The position numbers and the translations under genes are program-made. The notes beneath the pieces are model-generated. The model was not told where the DNA came from and made no database searches. It saw only the letters and a program-made list of their open reading frames with translations. Shown here in pieces: positions 40,101 through 52,500 of a DNA stretch of 64,000 nt. Position 1 is the first letter of the stretch. Each line of letters opens with the position of its first letter. Origin of the DNA: Chamaelirium japonicum (taxonomy: Eukaryota; Streptophyta; Magnoliopsida; Liliales; Melanthiaceae); NCBI GenBank assembly GCA_947650365.1, contig OX393549.1:34876910-34940909 (forward strand). Reading direction: 5' to 3'.

Positions 40101-42504
40101 CTAATATGTAAAGACATGTCAGAATAGCTCGAGAAAGTGAAAATAAAACATACAAAAAAGAAAGTGGTTATACAAATAAACAAAAATTTACAAATAACTA
40201 TGAAGAGAAATGGGTTTCCTAGAAGCACACAAGTGAAGAAACAATACATAGATCAATCGGTCACAGTTCTAACATCATCACTTTAAAAGTTTAAATAGGC
40301 TATGCTAATTGTGCTCCCCCTTTACATTTTGTAACCTTAGTGTAATCATGTAAAGAGATTTGATCAAAAACTTGATTCAAATAAGTAATTTAAAACTTGA
40401 CCACCAAAAAATTTAGAGGAGCATGCATAGGAAATTAAATACAAAGAGCAAAACATAAATTGTCAGTAAGAAAGTCAAGGAATGCATTACCAGTAGTACA
40501 AGATGTAAACAATTCAATAAAACACGCTTCATCCAATGAGTGACAACTAAATGCACGGCACAAGTTTGTACTTCAATCAAGAAGTTATTAGTGAAATGAT
40601 GCAGGTGGATAAGTAGCAGACAAAATGGAGGAATTAAGGATTTTTTCACAGTCGTTGACTTTCAATGTACATTAACAAGGGAGATAGAACAGAAACAAAA
40701 ACCAGAGAATGGCCCATCAATTGGCAAAGAAATACTCATATTCATGTTCTTTTAAATAGATGAAGCTAATAACTTGATTCTGTGAGAGATTAATGAGCCC
40801 TTAAAATGAATTATTCACTTCCCGCTAAAGATCTTGCACTACAACATTACTTGAAACTACAACAATTAGAACCTAATAACGTTGCCCCTTTAATTTCATT
40901 CCTATTAATTGCATATGATGTACCTACAATCGGGCACCTCGAGTAATCAAAACATATTGGAAGGAGAAGATGAGGACTAGAAAGCCAAAAGGATGCCTTT
41001 TCAGTAAAGGATGTAATTACTAAAGCTGAGCCCTCTCAAAAGAGGTAGTGCCACATTGATTCACTCTTAAATGTTCTTACTTACAATCGATGGACGCCCC
41101 ATCCTTGTATAGTACCAACATGCCTACAAACCATCTAGGCACACATCTAGGTACTACAAATAAAATTAAGCAAGACTCCTTAACAATACAATCAATTATT
41201 TTCTGGTTTTCAGTGTAATTTTGGTAGAATTTCAGAACTAAAAAGAAGCAGATTTCCACCATAAAAAGACGAAAATGTAGATCCACTGACAGAAAGGGAG
41301 GAACACCAAGAAACAATATAGGGACCAATTGATGGCATTGAAAAAATTAGTTAGGGTAGAAGATTGGAAAATGTTTATCGAATTAGGATTCATTTCATAG
41401 TTTGAGTTTGTTTTTTACGTCTGACTTTCTAAAATCAACCATCAACCTTTCTCATCTGGGCTTGGGACCGGTAATGGTGGTTTTGAAGAAGAAGATTGGA
41501 AAAGATTGAAGAAATCTAGGTTTGGGGATGAACGTATACTTTCCCCAAAATCAACGGTTATGGTGGGTTTTCTGGGCAAGAAAGCAAGGCGGGATGTTTA
41601 GGCGGGCTATTAGGGAAGAAGTGGGAGGGAAAAAAGAGAGTAAAAGAAAGAAGAAAAAAACTGATCTTTATACATGTGGACGTGGTAGCCTGGACCCCCA
41701 ATCCCTTCCTTCTGAATCGCTAATATTCCCCTTATAGATATGGGCATACAACCAGCCAACTTAACTCAGTAAACCCGCAAACAACAAACTAAGAACATAA
41801 TCTGAACGCATGTAAGTTATAACCGATATAACGCACATTAAGACACATGAAGCCCATTACAAAGTGTAATAAGCCAAATAACTCAAATAAGACATTGAAC
41901 AAAGCTTAAAATGTGTTGAGACGCTTTGTAATTCATCCACAAGCGATCACGCCAAGATCAAGAGACAAAGATAGACCTTTGTATCTAGCTCCTTGGGTGG
42001 CTCCAAACTCCATAAATAAGTGCTCTGATCCTCATCAATATTCAATAGGACAATACATATCTGGTCGGGCAACTCAAACAAATGATGCTCATTTCTAAGC
42101 TGGAATAATAACCACTATGCCTATCTTCATGTATAAAAAGCAACTACACTATATGGAACAAAGCAATACTTTGCACCGTAGAAACTCCAACCACAATAAT
42201 CAATCCTAAGAACATCAAGTTTAATAACGACAACAAAATGTTTCAGCCTTTCAAGAAATTGTAATTTGAAACCAAATAGAAATAGAATCTCTAGGAAATT
42301 TTAATTTTGAATTATATAGTATTCTTCTATGACTAATAGTGACATCTCAAGTATTTTGGTTAGCAAATGATAAAATGTGTCCTTGTGCATGCAAGTATGT
42401 AACATTGAGATTATATGAGATAAAGCCTAAGATCATCATATTGTGTAAAAAGTATTAAATAAATAGTTCCTAATTTATCATCAAATCAGTATTAAACTAG
42501 CTAA
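40101..42504. other. PGK-TrmB intron, no feature seen
   Basis: AT-rich intron sequence. No repeat, domain or RNA gene was recognised. Confidence 0.5.
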
Positions 42505-42527
42505 TACTTACAACTGAATTAACCAAC

Positions 42528-42657
<130 letters not shown>

Positions 42658-42689
42658 TTCGACTGCAGCCCCATGGGGGATCCCCCCCA

Positions 42690-45107
42690 TTGGTCGAAGA
42701 CGATGGGGAACCTGATTCTTCTGCTATTCGGGAAGAGTTCAAACCCCCCCTAGCTCTCCTCTTGGTGATTTTGTCGATGCTGTATCAGGAATAGATCTGG
42801 CAAGGGGAGGGTGGGTTTCAAAGGTCCCACTAGTGGAGAAGGGAGAAGAGAAGATGGTGTTGCTATTATAGTCCGACTTGGTGCTGTTGAAGAGAGCTGT
42901 GGCACATCAGGATCTCATCCAAAGTCTTCCTCCCCCCCCCCCCCCCTCTTCAATCTAGTCCCCATAGCACTAGGAGTGGAGCGATTCCTTCTGTCAGGCA
43001 GGGCATCGCAGGAGGAGGTCAGGAAACATCTGGTTTTGGTATGAGTAATGTAGAGATCTGTGTTGCAGACCAAGTGTTTGTGGGTAGGTTTGAACCAAGC
43101 TAGAAGGAAGGAAATCAGTCCCAACCATATGGTATTATTATGTGTGGAATTGAGGGCATTTCTGGAGATAGGAGATCTTCTCTTGCTTCCCCCAAACCCA
43201 GAAATGAGATTACTGGAACCCCCAAGAGGCTTGAGTGTGAGGCCTTTCCTAAATTGTAGGGCTACAAAGTTCACTTTGTGGCTCCCGAGATTATCGAAGG
43301 TAGGAAGGTGGTGGTGCTTCCAAAAGTCGAGGAAGAAGAGAACATAAAGAGTTGGGGAAACATCGTAGTGCGCTATGTTGTCGGGTGGAGGCCGTATTTC
43401 CCCCATCTTTAAGCAATGGTAAGAGATCGGTAGAAGCCGAAAGGCAAACTCGAGATATTTTCAAACATCTTTCTATTCAAATTTGGCGATGCGCAACACT
43501 GTGTGAGGGTATTGGAGGGTGGCCCGTGGCACTTTGATGGGAGACCACTCGTATTGAAGTGATGAAGCAACTCTTGAAGGGAAGAGTACGAGATGTTCGC
43601 TACCATGCCATATGGGTTAAGTTTCCCAACCTTCCAGTTCCTTGGTGGTCAAAAGAGTTCATAAGTCGGATGGCTAGTGCTATAGGTACACCAATCAAGA
43701 CCGACGTACCTATGGTGAATGAAAGAATGCTCTTTGCAAGGTGTTGCGTGGTGATTAAGTTAGGAGAGGAATTACCCGATGTCATCCCCGGAAAAAATTA
43801 AGACGGATCAATCAGTTATCTTCAGGATGTGGTCTATGAATGGAAGCCAACGGGGTGTAATAATTGTTGAGTTTTTTGGCCACTCGGAGGGGGATGCAAC
43901 CACAAAGATACAAAGGACAAAGAACCGGATGACCATGTTGGACAGTTATTGAGAGCTCCTTGGATTGCAAGGAACATGGCAACGAAGAAATGGAATTCTA
44001 CGAAGGTGAATCCGGCTTCAAGGGACTTAAGAGTAGCTCCGGCATTTTCCATACCAGGGTCAAGTGTGACAATTTCAGTCATTAGGGTTGGCTCAAAGGC
44101 TGCAAATGCAGAGAAAAACCAAACTGGTAAGGCAAATGCTGAGAGGCCCCAAGCAAGACTGTGCTCCTCAGGTTCGAGGTATGAGGTGCTAGGGAGATGG
44201 ACGAAAAGTAGGGAGCAGATGCTTACGTGGGAGGCGGCAACTCGAATAGAGAAGAACCAGGAAGGCCTGATTTGGTGGATAATCACGAGGAAGATGCTTC
44301 TCTAAAGATAAATGGATAATTTGTTGGCCTTAAGGGAGAGATGACTGAAGATCAGGTGGCAACGATCAGTATTGTGGCTGATAAGGTAAGGAAGGAGCAA
44401 GTTAATCCTCAAGAACAAGTCGAGAAGTGGATTTATGATGCTCATGATGCTGATTTTGCAGCCTGCGTTGATTCTGCTTCAGCACTAGCAGCATCCAGCA
44501 GTAAAGAGGCAACTGTTTTGGAACCTACTAGAGCTTATGGAAGTATGGGGCTCAGGGCAACAGAGAATTTGGAGGGGGGGGGGGAACTGATGTTCAATCG
44601 GTTGTTGACTGTGAGAAACAAGATGCAAAGGAGGTAGAAGTTGGGGCTGATTGTGAGGCTAGCGCCCATCCAGAAGGCAGTAATATTGGGGATGGATGTG
44701 ATGAGGCTTCCCCTTTGTGCAAACCCCTAGAAGATCCGATCGTTGACGAGGAGGTGGATCTATCCGGCTCAGAGGAGGAAGGGAATGAGGGCAGCGAAGA
44801 TGAGGGAGAGAGCCGAGAGGCAGATGAGGACGAAGAGGAGGAGGAAGCTGATGACATTAGGGGAGTCTTCTTCGACATGAACTTTGTCAAGCAAGTTAGT
44901 CTAGATGATAAAGCAATAACCCGAGGCATTCTCAAGACCACCATGAGTGCTTATGGAGATGACAGACCCAAAGATTGTATCTACGTGTTAGCTCTGGAGG
45001 ATTTTGTATCTCTCAGTGTCATTGGAGTCAAGTATCATAGTTGGTCCCAAGAGGTTCCCATGCATCACTTCCACTTACATTCGGATCTCCTGGCTCATCT
45101 AACATAG
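42690..45107 (+). pseudogene. LINE ORF1 (DUF4283-type nucleic-acid-binding protein), broken
   Basis: Fragments read [16 protein letters not shown] near the start, VLEGGPWHFDGRPLVLK at about 43505-43555, VKFPNLPVPWWSKEFISRMA and SAIGTPIKTDVPMVNERMLF at 43615-43735, which together are the DUF4283 core of plant L1 ORF1. The following zinc-knuckle region (PTGCNNC) is disrupted. An acidic stretch (GSEEEGNEGSEDEGESREAD, about 44770-44830) precedes the C-terminus ending at 45107. Several frameshifts and stops break it. Confidence 0.82.
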
Positions 45108-45476
45108 AAGCGGATTCTGCAGCAATGGCCAACAACAGATAGCAATCGAATAATCAGGAGCGGGATGCCAAAGTGAGTTGATAAGTAACGAGATATTTAC
45201 GCACTGTGCTGTTGTGTTGTGTTCTTTTCTTTTGGCTCCGACAGAGTTGTGTGTGTGTGCACTGTCTGTTGCTCGACTATTGGAGCATGTTCTTGTGTGG
45301 CCTCTTAGAGTTAGCATGGGTCTTAATGCTTGCCCACCCTGGGTCTAGCCTTGTTATGTAACTCCTTTCCCCCTTTGAAATACCAATACAATTATTACCT
45401 TTCAAAAAAAAATTACTTATAACTGCTAGATCAAGAATTCACAGGGTACAAATTTTGAATAGGAAAGAGGACTTAC

Positions 45477-45526
45477 CCATTTTTTAAGCCAGATTCATGA
45501 ACTATATCTAGGCAACGGTTAACAAG
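45477..45526 (-). CDS. PGK-TrmB fusion gene, exon LVNRCLDIV
   Basis: A 50-nt exon between a TTTGTGCAG acceptor and a GTAAGT donor encodes LVNRCLDIVHESGLKN plus two bases of a Gly codon. It continues the helix that follows the SAM-binding LGLEINKK motif. Confidence 0.9.
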
Positions 45527-45599
45527 CTGCACAAATTTGAAATACTTTTAGAAGTTCGGACGGATTTAGCCAAGCAAAAAGGAAAGAATACATGCATAC

Positions 45600-45676
45600 C
45601 TTCTTATTAATCTCAAGCCCAAGTAAATTAGTACTCTTCCATAATCTAGCCAATTTGAAAAGAAATAACCCATTTC
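45600..45676 (-). CDS. PGK-TrmB fusion gene, SAM-binding exon
   Basis: After the AATATTGCAG acceptor the exon completes the Gly codon begun at 54522 and encodes NGLFLFKLARLWKSTNLLGL then EINKK, with a GTATGC donor. With the previous exon (VDIGSG) this forms methyltransferase motif I (D-I-G-S-G-N-G) and the acidic residue of LGLEI that binds the ribose of S-adenosylmethionine. Confidence 0.93.
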
Positions 45677-45710
45677 CTGCAATATTTAAAAGCAGTTTGA
45701 CTAACAGTTC

Positions 45711-45880
45711 ATAGCATGCATTTCTTTGCATTCTGTATGGATGCTTTATAGTCTAAGATCTACAACATAGCATGTATTCTTTGCATTCTGTATAGATGCT
45801 TAAAAGTCTAAGATCTACAACATAGCATGTATTCTTTGCATTCTGTATCGATGCTTAAAAGTCTAAGATCTACAACATAA
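45711..45880. repeat. Three tandem copies of a 55-56-bp unit
   Basis: The unit runs from ATAGCATG through TTCTTTGCATTCTGTAT and GTCTAAGATCTACAAC, starting at 45711, 45767 and 45822, 35 bp upstream of the SAM-binding exon (minus strand), in the intron. Confidence 0.92.
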
Positions 45881-46895
45881 CCAAAATTCAAGTGATTTCA
45901 TTTATATTGCTGGTTTTCTGGAAATTTTCAAACATCTCTAACTTTTTGAAAGGTAAATCCGATAAACTCAACATTGATTCTAAAATCAGATTTATGAATA
46001 TTAAATCATGATTGAGTTGATGTTTTCACACCACCATATTATCAATTAAACAGTTGGAATGAATTAATTGATAGAAATTTTAAAAAAATTATTGTTTTCA
46101 ATTTTTTTTTGGATAAGAACACTTTGATCTGATCAAACAAATGATTCAATGGGTTTTTAGTTGATTTGATCTCCCCAAATTGGCATTAGATAGTAGATGC
46201 AACACACCAAAATAATTTTTCCAAGAAAAATCATGTAGGAGAAGTCAAACATGTTGCTTAGAAAATTTAGGGTTTAGGGGTTTAAAGGTTTAAGATAAAA
46301 ATCATAGGAAAATTTAGGGAAATTTCATAATATTTATGTCCCCCACATTTTGTTTTGACTTTCGAGGTGACAGCCAGAAAAAAGAAATATTTCGCAAAAT
46401 TTTGAAAAAAAAGTTGGAAAATTTTGAACCATGATCTCGTGTGAGCATCGAGTGTTTGTCGAATTGATTATTTGAGCTTGTTGCTTCTACGCATCACTTG
46501 TGTTGAGAATCCATTCACCCCCGTACTAGGGTGTTTATTCTCTTTCAGAGCTTAACCTATAAATATTACTTACTTCCAAGTCTTTTGTGACCCTTCAACG
46601 TACATTCATAACCCATAGCAAATTAGTTACAATTCTTGGCATACCAATGGCTGAATCTTGAGTGTGGTTGGTTATGTTCTGTATGTATCTGTTAGCATGG
46701 ATTCACTTACGGTAATATAATTGATCATGCAATTCGTAAGTATAACATGCTAGTGTAAACAATCGATGGCCTACCTTTATCCTACGCAGTTAATTGAATA
46801 TAGATGTACATGTCACTTCTTGAAATAATTAATGTTATTGAAATAATTTTTTACCAAAGAAGTAATGTGAAATCAACTTCCATATTGATCATATC

Positions 46896-48061
46896 CAAGG
46901 TTTGAAATCTCCATTTCGGTGGAAATTTCGACCTTCTGGATATGGAAATATTTCGTGGAAATATTTCGACAGTGTGGAAATATTGCAATTTTGTAGAAAT
47001 GGTGGAAATATTGATTTTTTGATGGAATTTTTTAATGAAACTCCGGATAGTCATAAACCAAGTATAGATACACACTTTGGAACACTCACATAATATGTGT
47101 ACCCTATCAAGGGGTGTAGAGCTTCACATAACATGTATTCAATGTATTAAGTCTGTGAGTGTTGTGCAATCTTATTTAGTTCGGTTTTGATATATATTTT
47201 TCCAATATTTTTTAATCCTTTTTTTGGATAACAATATTTTTGAAATAAAGATTAGTTGATTGTTAAAATAATGTTTCAAACGATTTTGAAAGCGGACTTA
47301 AAACAAGAAAGTTATGCAAATTTGAAATTGTGCAAAAATTATGCTGAAATGTGAAACACTGTTTTTTTACTAAGTCTGAAAAAACGAGTTTTTATATAGA
47401 AAAGTTTTTATACATTCAAAATTTCCTAAGACGGACCATGGTTTTCTAGATGTACTCGTACTTCTACATCTTGTGGAATTTTTTGAGCTAAAAAGGAGTT
47501 GATTTAATCACTTTTCTCACCATGTAGATTTTATAAAAATCAATAAAAACTGTTTTCTCCTACTAAAATTGAAAGTTTACTTTTTGATTCCTTTGTTTTT
47601 TGATTTTTTTGATATTTTTATTGAAACCAAATGGGGGGGTATTTGCTTATTTACATATAATAACTTAAAGTAAATGGAGAAAATAAAAATTAAGTAAAAC
47701 GACATTTACTTAAATGTTATTATATGTAAATAAGCTGCTGAGAACCAGGCCCCCCAGTCCCCTTTTATAACCAGTCAGTCACATAATTTCGGATAAAATT
47801 CGCGAAATTTTTCAAAATTTTCGCGAAATTTCGATAAAATATCGCGATATTTCGTGGAGATGGAAATATTTCGTGGACATATCGCGATATTTCGTGGAGA
47901 TGGAAATATTTCGTGGAAATATCGCGATATTTCGCGAAATTGCTCGATATTTTGACATTTTCAATTATGCTCGAGATTGCAGGTGATATTTCGTATCGGG
48001 GTTTCATTTTTCCGATATATTTCGCGATATTTCGCGAAATATATCGATTTTTTGTTCCATG
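46896..48061. mobile_element. hAT-type element rich in ATTTCG/CGAAAT, TSD ATCATATC
   Basis: A perfect 8-bp duplication, ATCATATC (46888-46895 and 48062-48069), flanks a 1166-bp non-coding element with weak inverted ends (CAAGGTTTGAAATC versus CATGGAACAAAAAATC). Both subterminal regions are dominated by GGAAATATTTCG and CGCGATATTTCGCG motifs, including a 41-bp unit repeated at about 47838-47920. Inside lies a separate hairpin (47645-47676 with 47703-47735) bordered by G and C runs, probably another small insertion. Confidence 0.85.
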
Positions 48062-48381
48062 ATCATATCTAACATTAGTAGATTTAGTGGTGGCTCATAT
48101 CAGTGGAGATCAAGAAAAGTATCAATTTGACAATGTGGTGTATTGATGCTCCTATAATGTTTAATGCAATAAAGTAGTGCCTTGTTGTAGTTCACTTTAT
48201 TTTATTTCCTGATGTATTTTATCTATAAACGTAGCGATGTTTAAGAACGGGAATCAGTGAATACAAGGTTTTCCCAAGAGGGCATATAAGAATAAGCTAA
48301 ATGGGCATCTGAGAGTAGAAGGTTTTACAAAAGTTAGATAGCATCAAAGCCATAGGATACCACCTTTGTTGTCTTGAGTTG

Positions 48382-48560
48382 TGTTAGAGTATGTAAATCC
48401 TTTATTAGTCTCTTTAGTCTGTTTTGGGTATGCTTACCCTTTGGTGACTATATCCTTTTGTACAGATATATATAGGGCCATTGCCCTAATGAGTATATCA
48501 AGGTTTTACTCCCAAAATCCATTTTTCCTCTTTTCCTCTTTGGATCTTATAAATCTATTA
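48382..48560 (+). repeat. 5' LTR of the copia element
   Basis: 179 bp. A TATA-like TATATATA lies at 48467-48474, followed by GGGCCATTGCCC, so transcription probably begins some 30 bp further on. Confidence 0.96.
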
Positions 48561-48572
48561 TGGTATCAGAGC
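48561..48572 (+). promoter_or_regulatory. Primer-binding site of the copia element
   Basis: TGGTATCAGAGC is complementary to the initiator tRNA-Met 3' end and directly abuts the LTR. Confidence 0.95.
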
Positions 48573-49507
48573 TTTCTTCAATCCAAAGCTTCATCTGATA
48601 TAGCAAGCATTCATCGAAGCCCTACATCGAAGTTTCTTAGTCTTCATCGCAGCAACTTGGATCAAAGCCTTAGTCTTCTTCTCCACTCGCATCGAAGCCT
48701 TCATTGCAACCCTGCATCGAAGTCTTTCACTGCATCGTCGTCGTCGAAGATTCAGATCCAGATCTGCGAAGTGGAAGAGGTATTTCTACTTCTTCATCGA
48801 CTTCATCATCAGCTTCATCACCGGTTTCTGTCGGAGATTCAGAAAGGAGACTGAGATCTTCGATTTTCGCCGGATTCTTCATCGGGCTTCTTCACCGGAG
48901 CTAAAGGAGTTAGTCGGAGCGACTGAATAACAGGACGGCGGCGCTGGGCTGAATATAAAACCCTAGGGTGACTTCAGCAATCATCTTAACCGTTCGTTTT
49001 ACCAACGGTCAGATTTCATTCACTTAAGTTTCTTTGCCTAGTCACCGGTTCAGTTCGGTTCAGCAGGGTTCGGTTCAGCAAACACCGGATCAGTCTCGAT
49101 CTGAATCAGCAGACACCGGTTCACTCTCGGTCTGCTAAACAGTCAGTTCGGCTCAGCAGGGTTCGGTTCAGCAGAATTGGTATCACCGGTCTGTTTTTTC
49201 GGTCTGATCCAGGTTAGTTAACAGTTCAGCTCGGTTCAGCAGAGTTCACAGAACTGAACCGAACCAAACTCCGGACTTAGTTGATGACTCGGTTCACTGT
49301 GATACAGTGAACTCAGCAGTGAATGGCTCGGTTTATTTCTGTTCTGTTTCAGCAATGCATCACAGTGCAGCAAAGGGGAGAACAGTGAGCAAATTTTCTG
49401 TTTTGTTTTTTAAACAGTGAGCAGATTTTCTAGCATCAAGACTCTCTCGAGGCACCACTGTTCTAGACCATCAGATCTTGTGCCTCGTTCTTCTCGAGAC
49501 ATCAACT

Positions 49508-52500
49508 ATGGCCACCTCCTTAAAGCCCGACAAACTCCCTAAGATGGACGTTGTTCTCACTGGAACCTCAAATTTTCGTTTGTGGGCATCCACATTGCGC
49601 ATGCATCTCAGCGCTCATAAACTCTGGAAGTATGTGGATGGCACGAAGCCCGCTCCTACAATCTCTGACAACTCCTCCACCGCAAGTACGGCTCTAGACT
49701 CCGTCGAATCTGAAGAATGGGATGATGTTGATGCCATCATTCGCTCGTACATTGGTGCCTCTATTTCTCACGAACTCCGTGTAGAAGCTCTTCAGTTTCC
49801 CACCTCTCAGGGGATGTGGTGCTATCTTTTAAAACAATTCGTTCAGACTGGCGGTGCAAGGGCATTTCAACTTCGATGTGAGCTCAAGGGCGTGACACAA
49901 GGTTCTTGCACCGTTCGTGAGTTCTATGCTCGGATCTCCGCTATCTGGAGGGAACTCGAAGCATTGGAGCCCGTTTATCCTCCGGATGCAGTCTCCATCC
50001 GTCGACGCCATCGTGATGAGCAATACGTCTTTGAATTCCTGATGGAACTTCGTGCAGAGTTTGAGCCCATTCGAGGTCAGTTATTACATCGGGATCCCTT
50101 ACCTAGCCTCAATGAGGCCTTATCTGAGCTACTTGCCGAAGAGACACGCTTGGCTACTCTTGTTGTACATCGTGTTCCAACCTCAGACTCTGGCGTTCTT
50201 GCTACGCCGACCTCTTTCACACCTCGTGCTACCGTAGGCGACAGTCGGTCCACCGGAGATCACCGCCCCACTGGTGAGAGGCGATCTACTGGCAAACTTT
50301 GGTGTGTGTACTGCAAGAAAGAAGGCCATATCAAAGATACTTGTTATAAGCGTCTCAGGAAGCTTGGTCAGATGCCACAGACTACGGCTTCAACCACTTC
50401 GACATCTGATCTCTCTCAGCTTGTTGCCCAGGTTCAGCAGCTTCAGCATGCTCTCACCCTCCAGCAGGGCCCTTCAACTACCGGTACTGCATCCGCTGCC
50501 TGGATTCTGGACTCGGGTGCCTCACATCACTTGACTTCTGATGCTTCCACTATCACTGCTCCTGGTCGTGTTCCTCCTGAGCTTCAGCTTCGCACTGCTG
50601 ATGGTTCCCCGTTACCAGTTTCTTGCCAGGGGACCATCACCACATCCTCTGACCCCAGTGGTCGTCTTTCTCTGCCTGGCGTGCTTCTTGCTCCTTCATT
50701 GTCCATTAACTTGATTTCTATTAGCAGACTTGCTGATTTGGGCTATCTCACTACCTTCTCATCCTCATCTTGTCTTGTGCAGGACCCTCGAACGGGCAAG
50801 ACGATTGGGACTGGGCGTAGGGTGGGCGGTCTATACCACTTGAGGCATCTTCATGTACCACTTACTACATCCATTGCTGATACCACCTGTGCTGTTTCGG
50901 ATCTCTGGCATCGCCGATTGGGACATCCTTCAGCGGCACGTCTCCGTACTATCTTTCAGTCCGGAGCACTCGGTGATATCTCCTTCACTCCACCATCCCC
51001 ATGTGTCAGTTGTAGCTTGACCAAGCATCCAGCTCAGCCATTTCCCGTGCATGTGTCTATGTCATCTTCTGTGTTTGATTTAGTGCATTCAGATATCTGG
51101 GGACCTGCTCCCGTTGCATCTCTTTCTGGATTATCTTATTATGTTAGTTTCATTGATGATTTCTCTCGTTTTACTTGGGTGTTTCTCTTACGTCGTCGAT
51201 CTGATGTTTGTCAGGCATATCGTGACTTTACCAGTATGGTTCACACTCAATTTAGTAAACATATTAAAATTTTTCGCTCCGATGGTGCTCGCGAATATCT
51301 TTCTTCTGAGTTTCGTGACATTCTTTTCTCTCAGGGTACTCTCCCACAGCAGTCATGTCCTTACACGCCTGCACAAAATGGTGTAGCTGAGAGAAAGCAT
51401 CGTCACATTCTCGAGACTGCTCGATCTCTCTTATTCTCTACCTCTGTTCCTCGCCATTTTTGGGCGGAGGCTGTTCTCACCTCAGTCCACTTAATCAATC
51501 GCATTCCCTCTTCTGCTCACTCTGGTCAGTCACCCTTTCAGATTTTGTACTCTGTTGTTCCTCACTATCGTGTCTTGCGAACCTTTGGTTGCACATGTTT
51601 CGTTCTACTCCCTCCTGGTGAGCGAACGAAACTCACTCCTCGGTCCGCTAGATGTCTCTTTTTGGGGTATAGCTCTGAACATAAGGGTTGGCGTTGCTAC
51701 GACCCCTCTGCTCGTCGTATACGTATTTCTCGTGACGTGACTTTTTTTGAGGACACTCCCTTTTACTCAGGGGTCTCCATGGACCAGGACTTATCATTTC
51801 TTCAGTTCTCTGAGCCACTCCCTCTTCTAGGCTCTCCCTCCTCCGGGATATCGGTACCGTCTCCATCAACTGACTCACCAGTTCCTCAAGACACTTCTGT
51901 TGTTCCTCCTCCAACACTTGAGCTCCCGCGACCACCAGTCACTCTCACTTACACGCGTCGTCCGCATGTCCCAGTGGCTCCCTCTCCTCCTCCAGCCTCT
52001 CCTGCCGCCCTACCCTCAATGCCAGTCTCGTCTAGCCCTGACGATGGTCCTTCTGCGCCTACTTTCTCACAGCGTTACCCTGAGCGTGACCGGCATCCGC
52101 CAGATCGCTACGGTTTCTCTCATACTGCCTCTTACTCCTCACATTTTCAGGACTTTCTTGCAGCTATTCACTCCCTTCAGGAGCCCCAGAGTTACCGTGA
52201 AGCAGTCCAGGTACCCCATTGGCAGCAGGCTATGTCTGAGGAGCTGCAAGCTCTTCAAAAGACTGGTACTTGGGAGCTAGTTCCTCTTCCCCCCGGGAAG
52301 GAACCTGTCAGCTGTCGTTGGGTCTATCGCATCAAGACTCGCTCAGATGGCTCGGTTGAGCGGTACAAGGCCCGCCTAGTTGCTCGTGGTTTCACTCAGG
52401 AGTATGGCATTGACTACGAGGAGACTTTCGCCCATGTTGCGAAAATGACCTCTGTACGGACTCTGTTAGCAGTCGCTTCTGCTCGTCACTGGCCACTCTT

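Noticed and set aside
45477-45526. A suspected frameshift at the A run of this exon
   Set aside because: Recounting gives six A, which keeps the reading GLKNG-YF in frame with the next exon.
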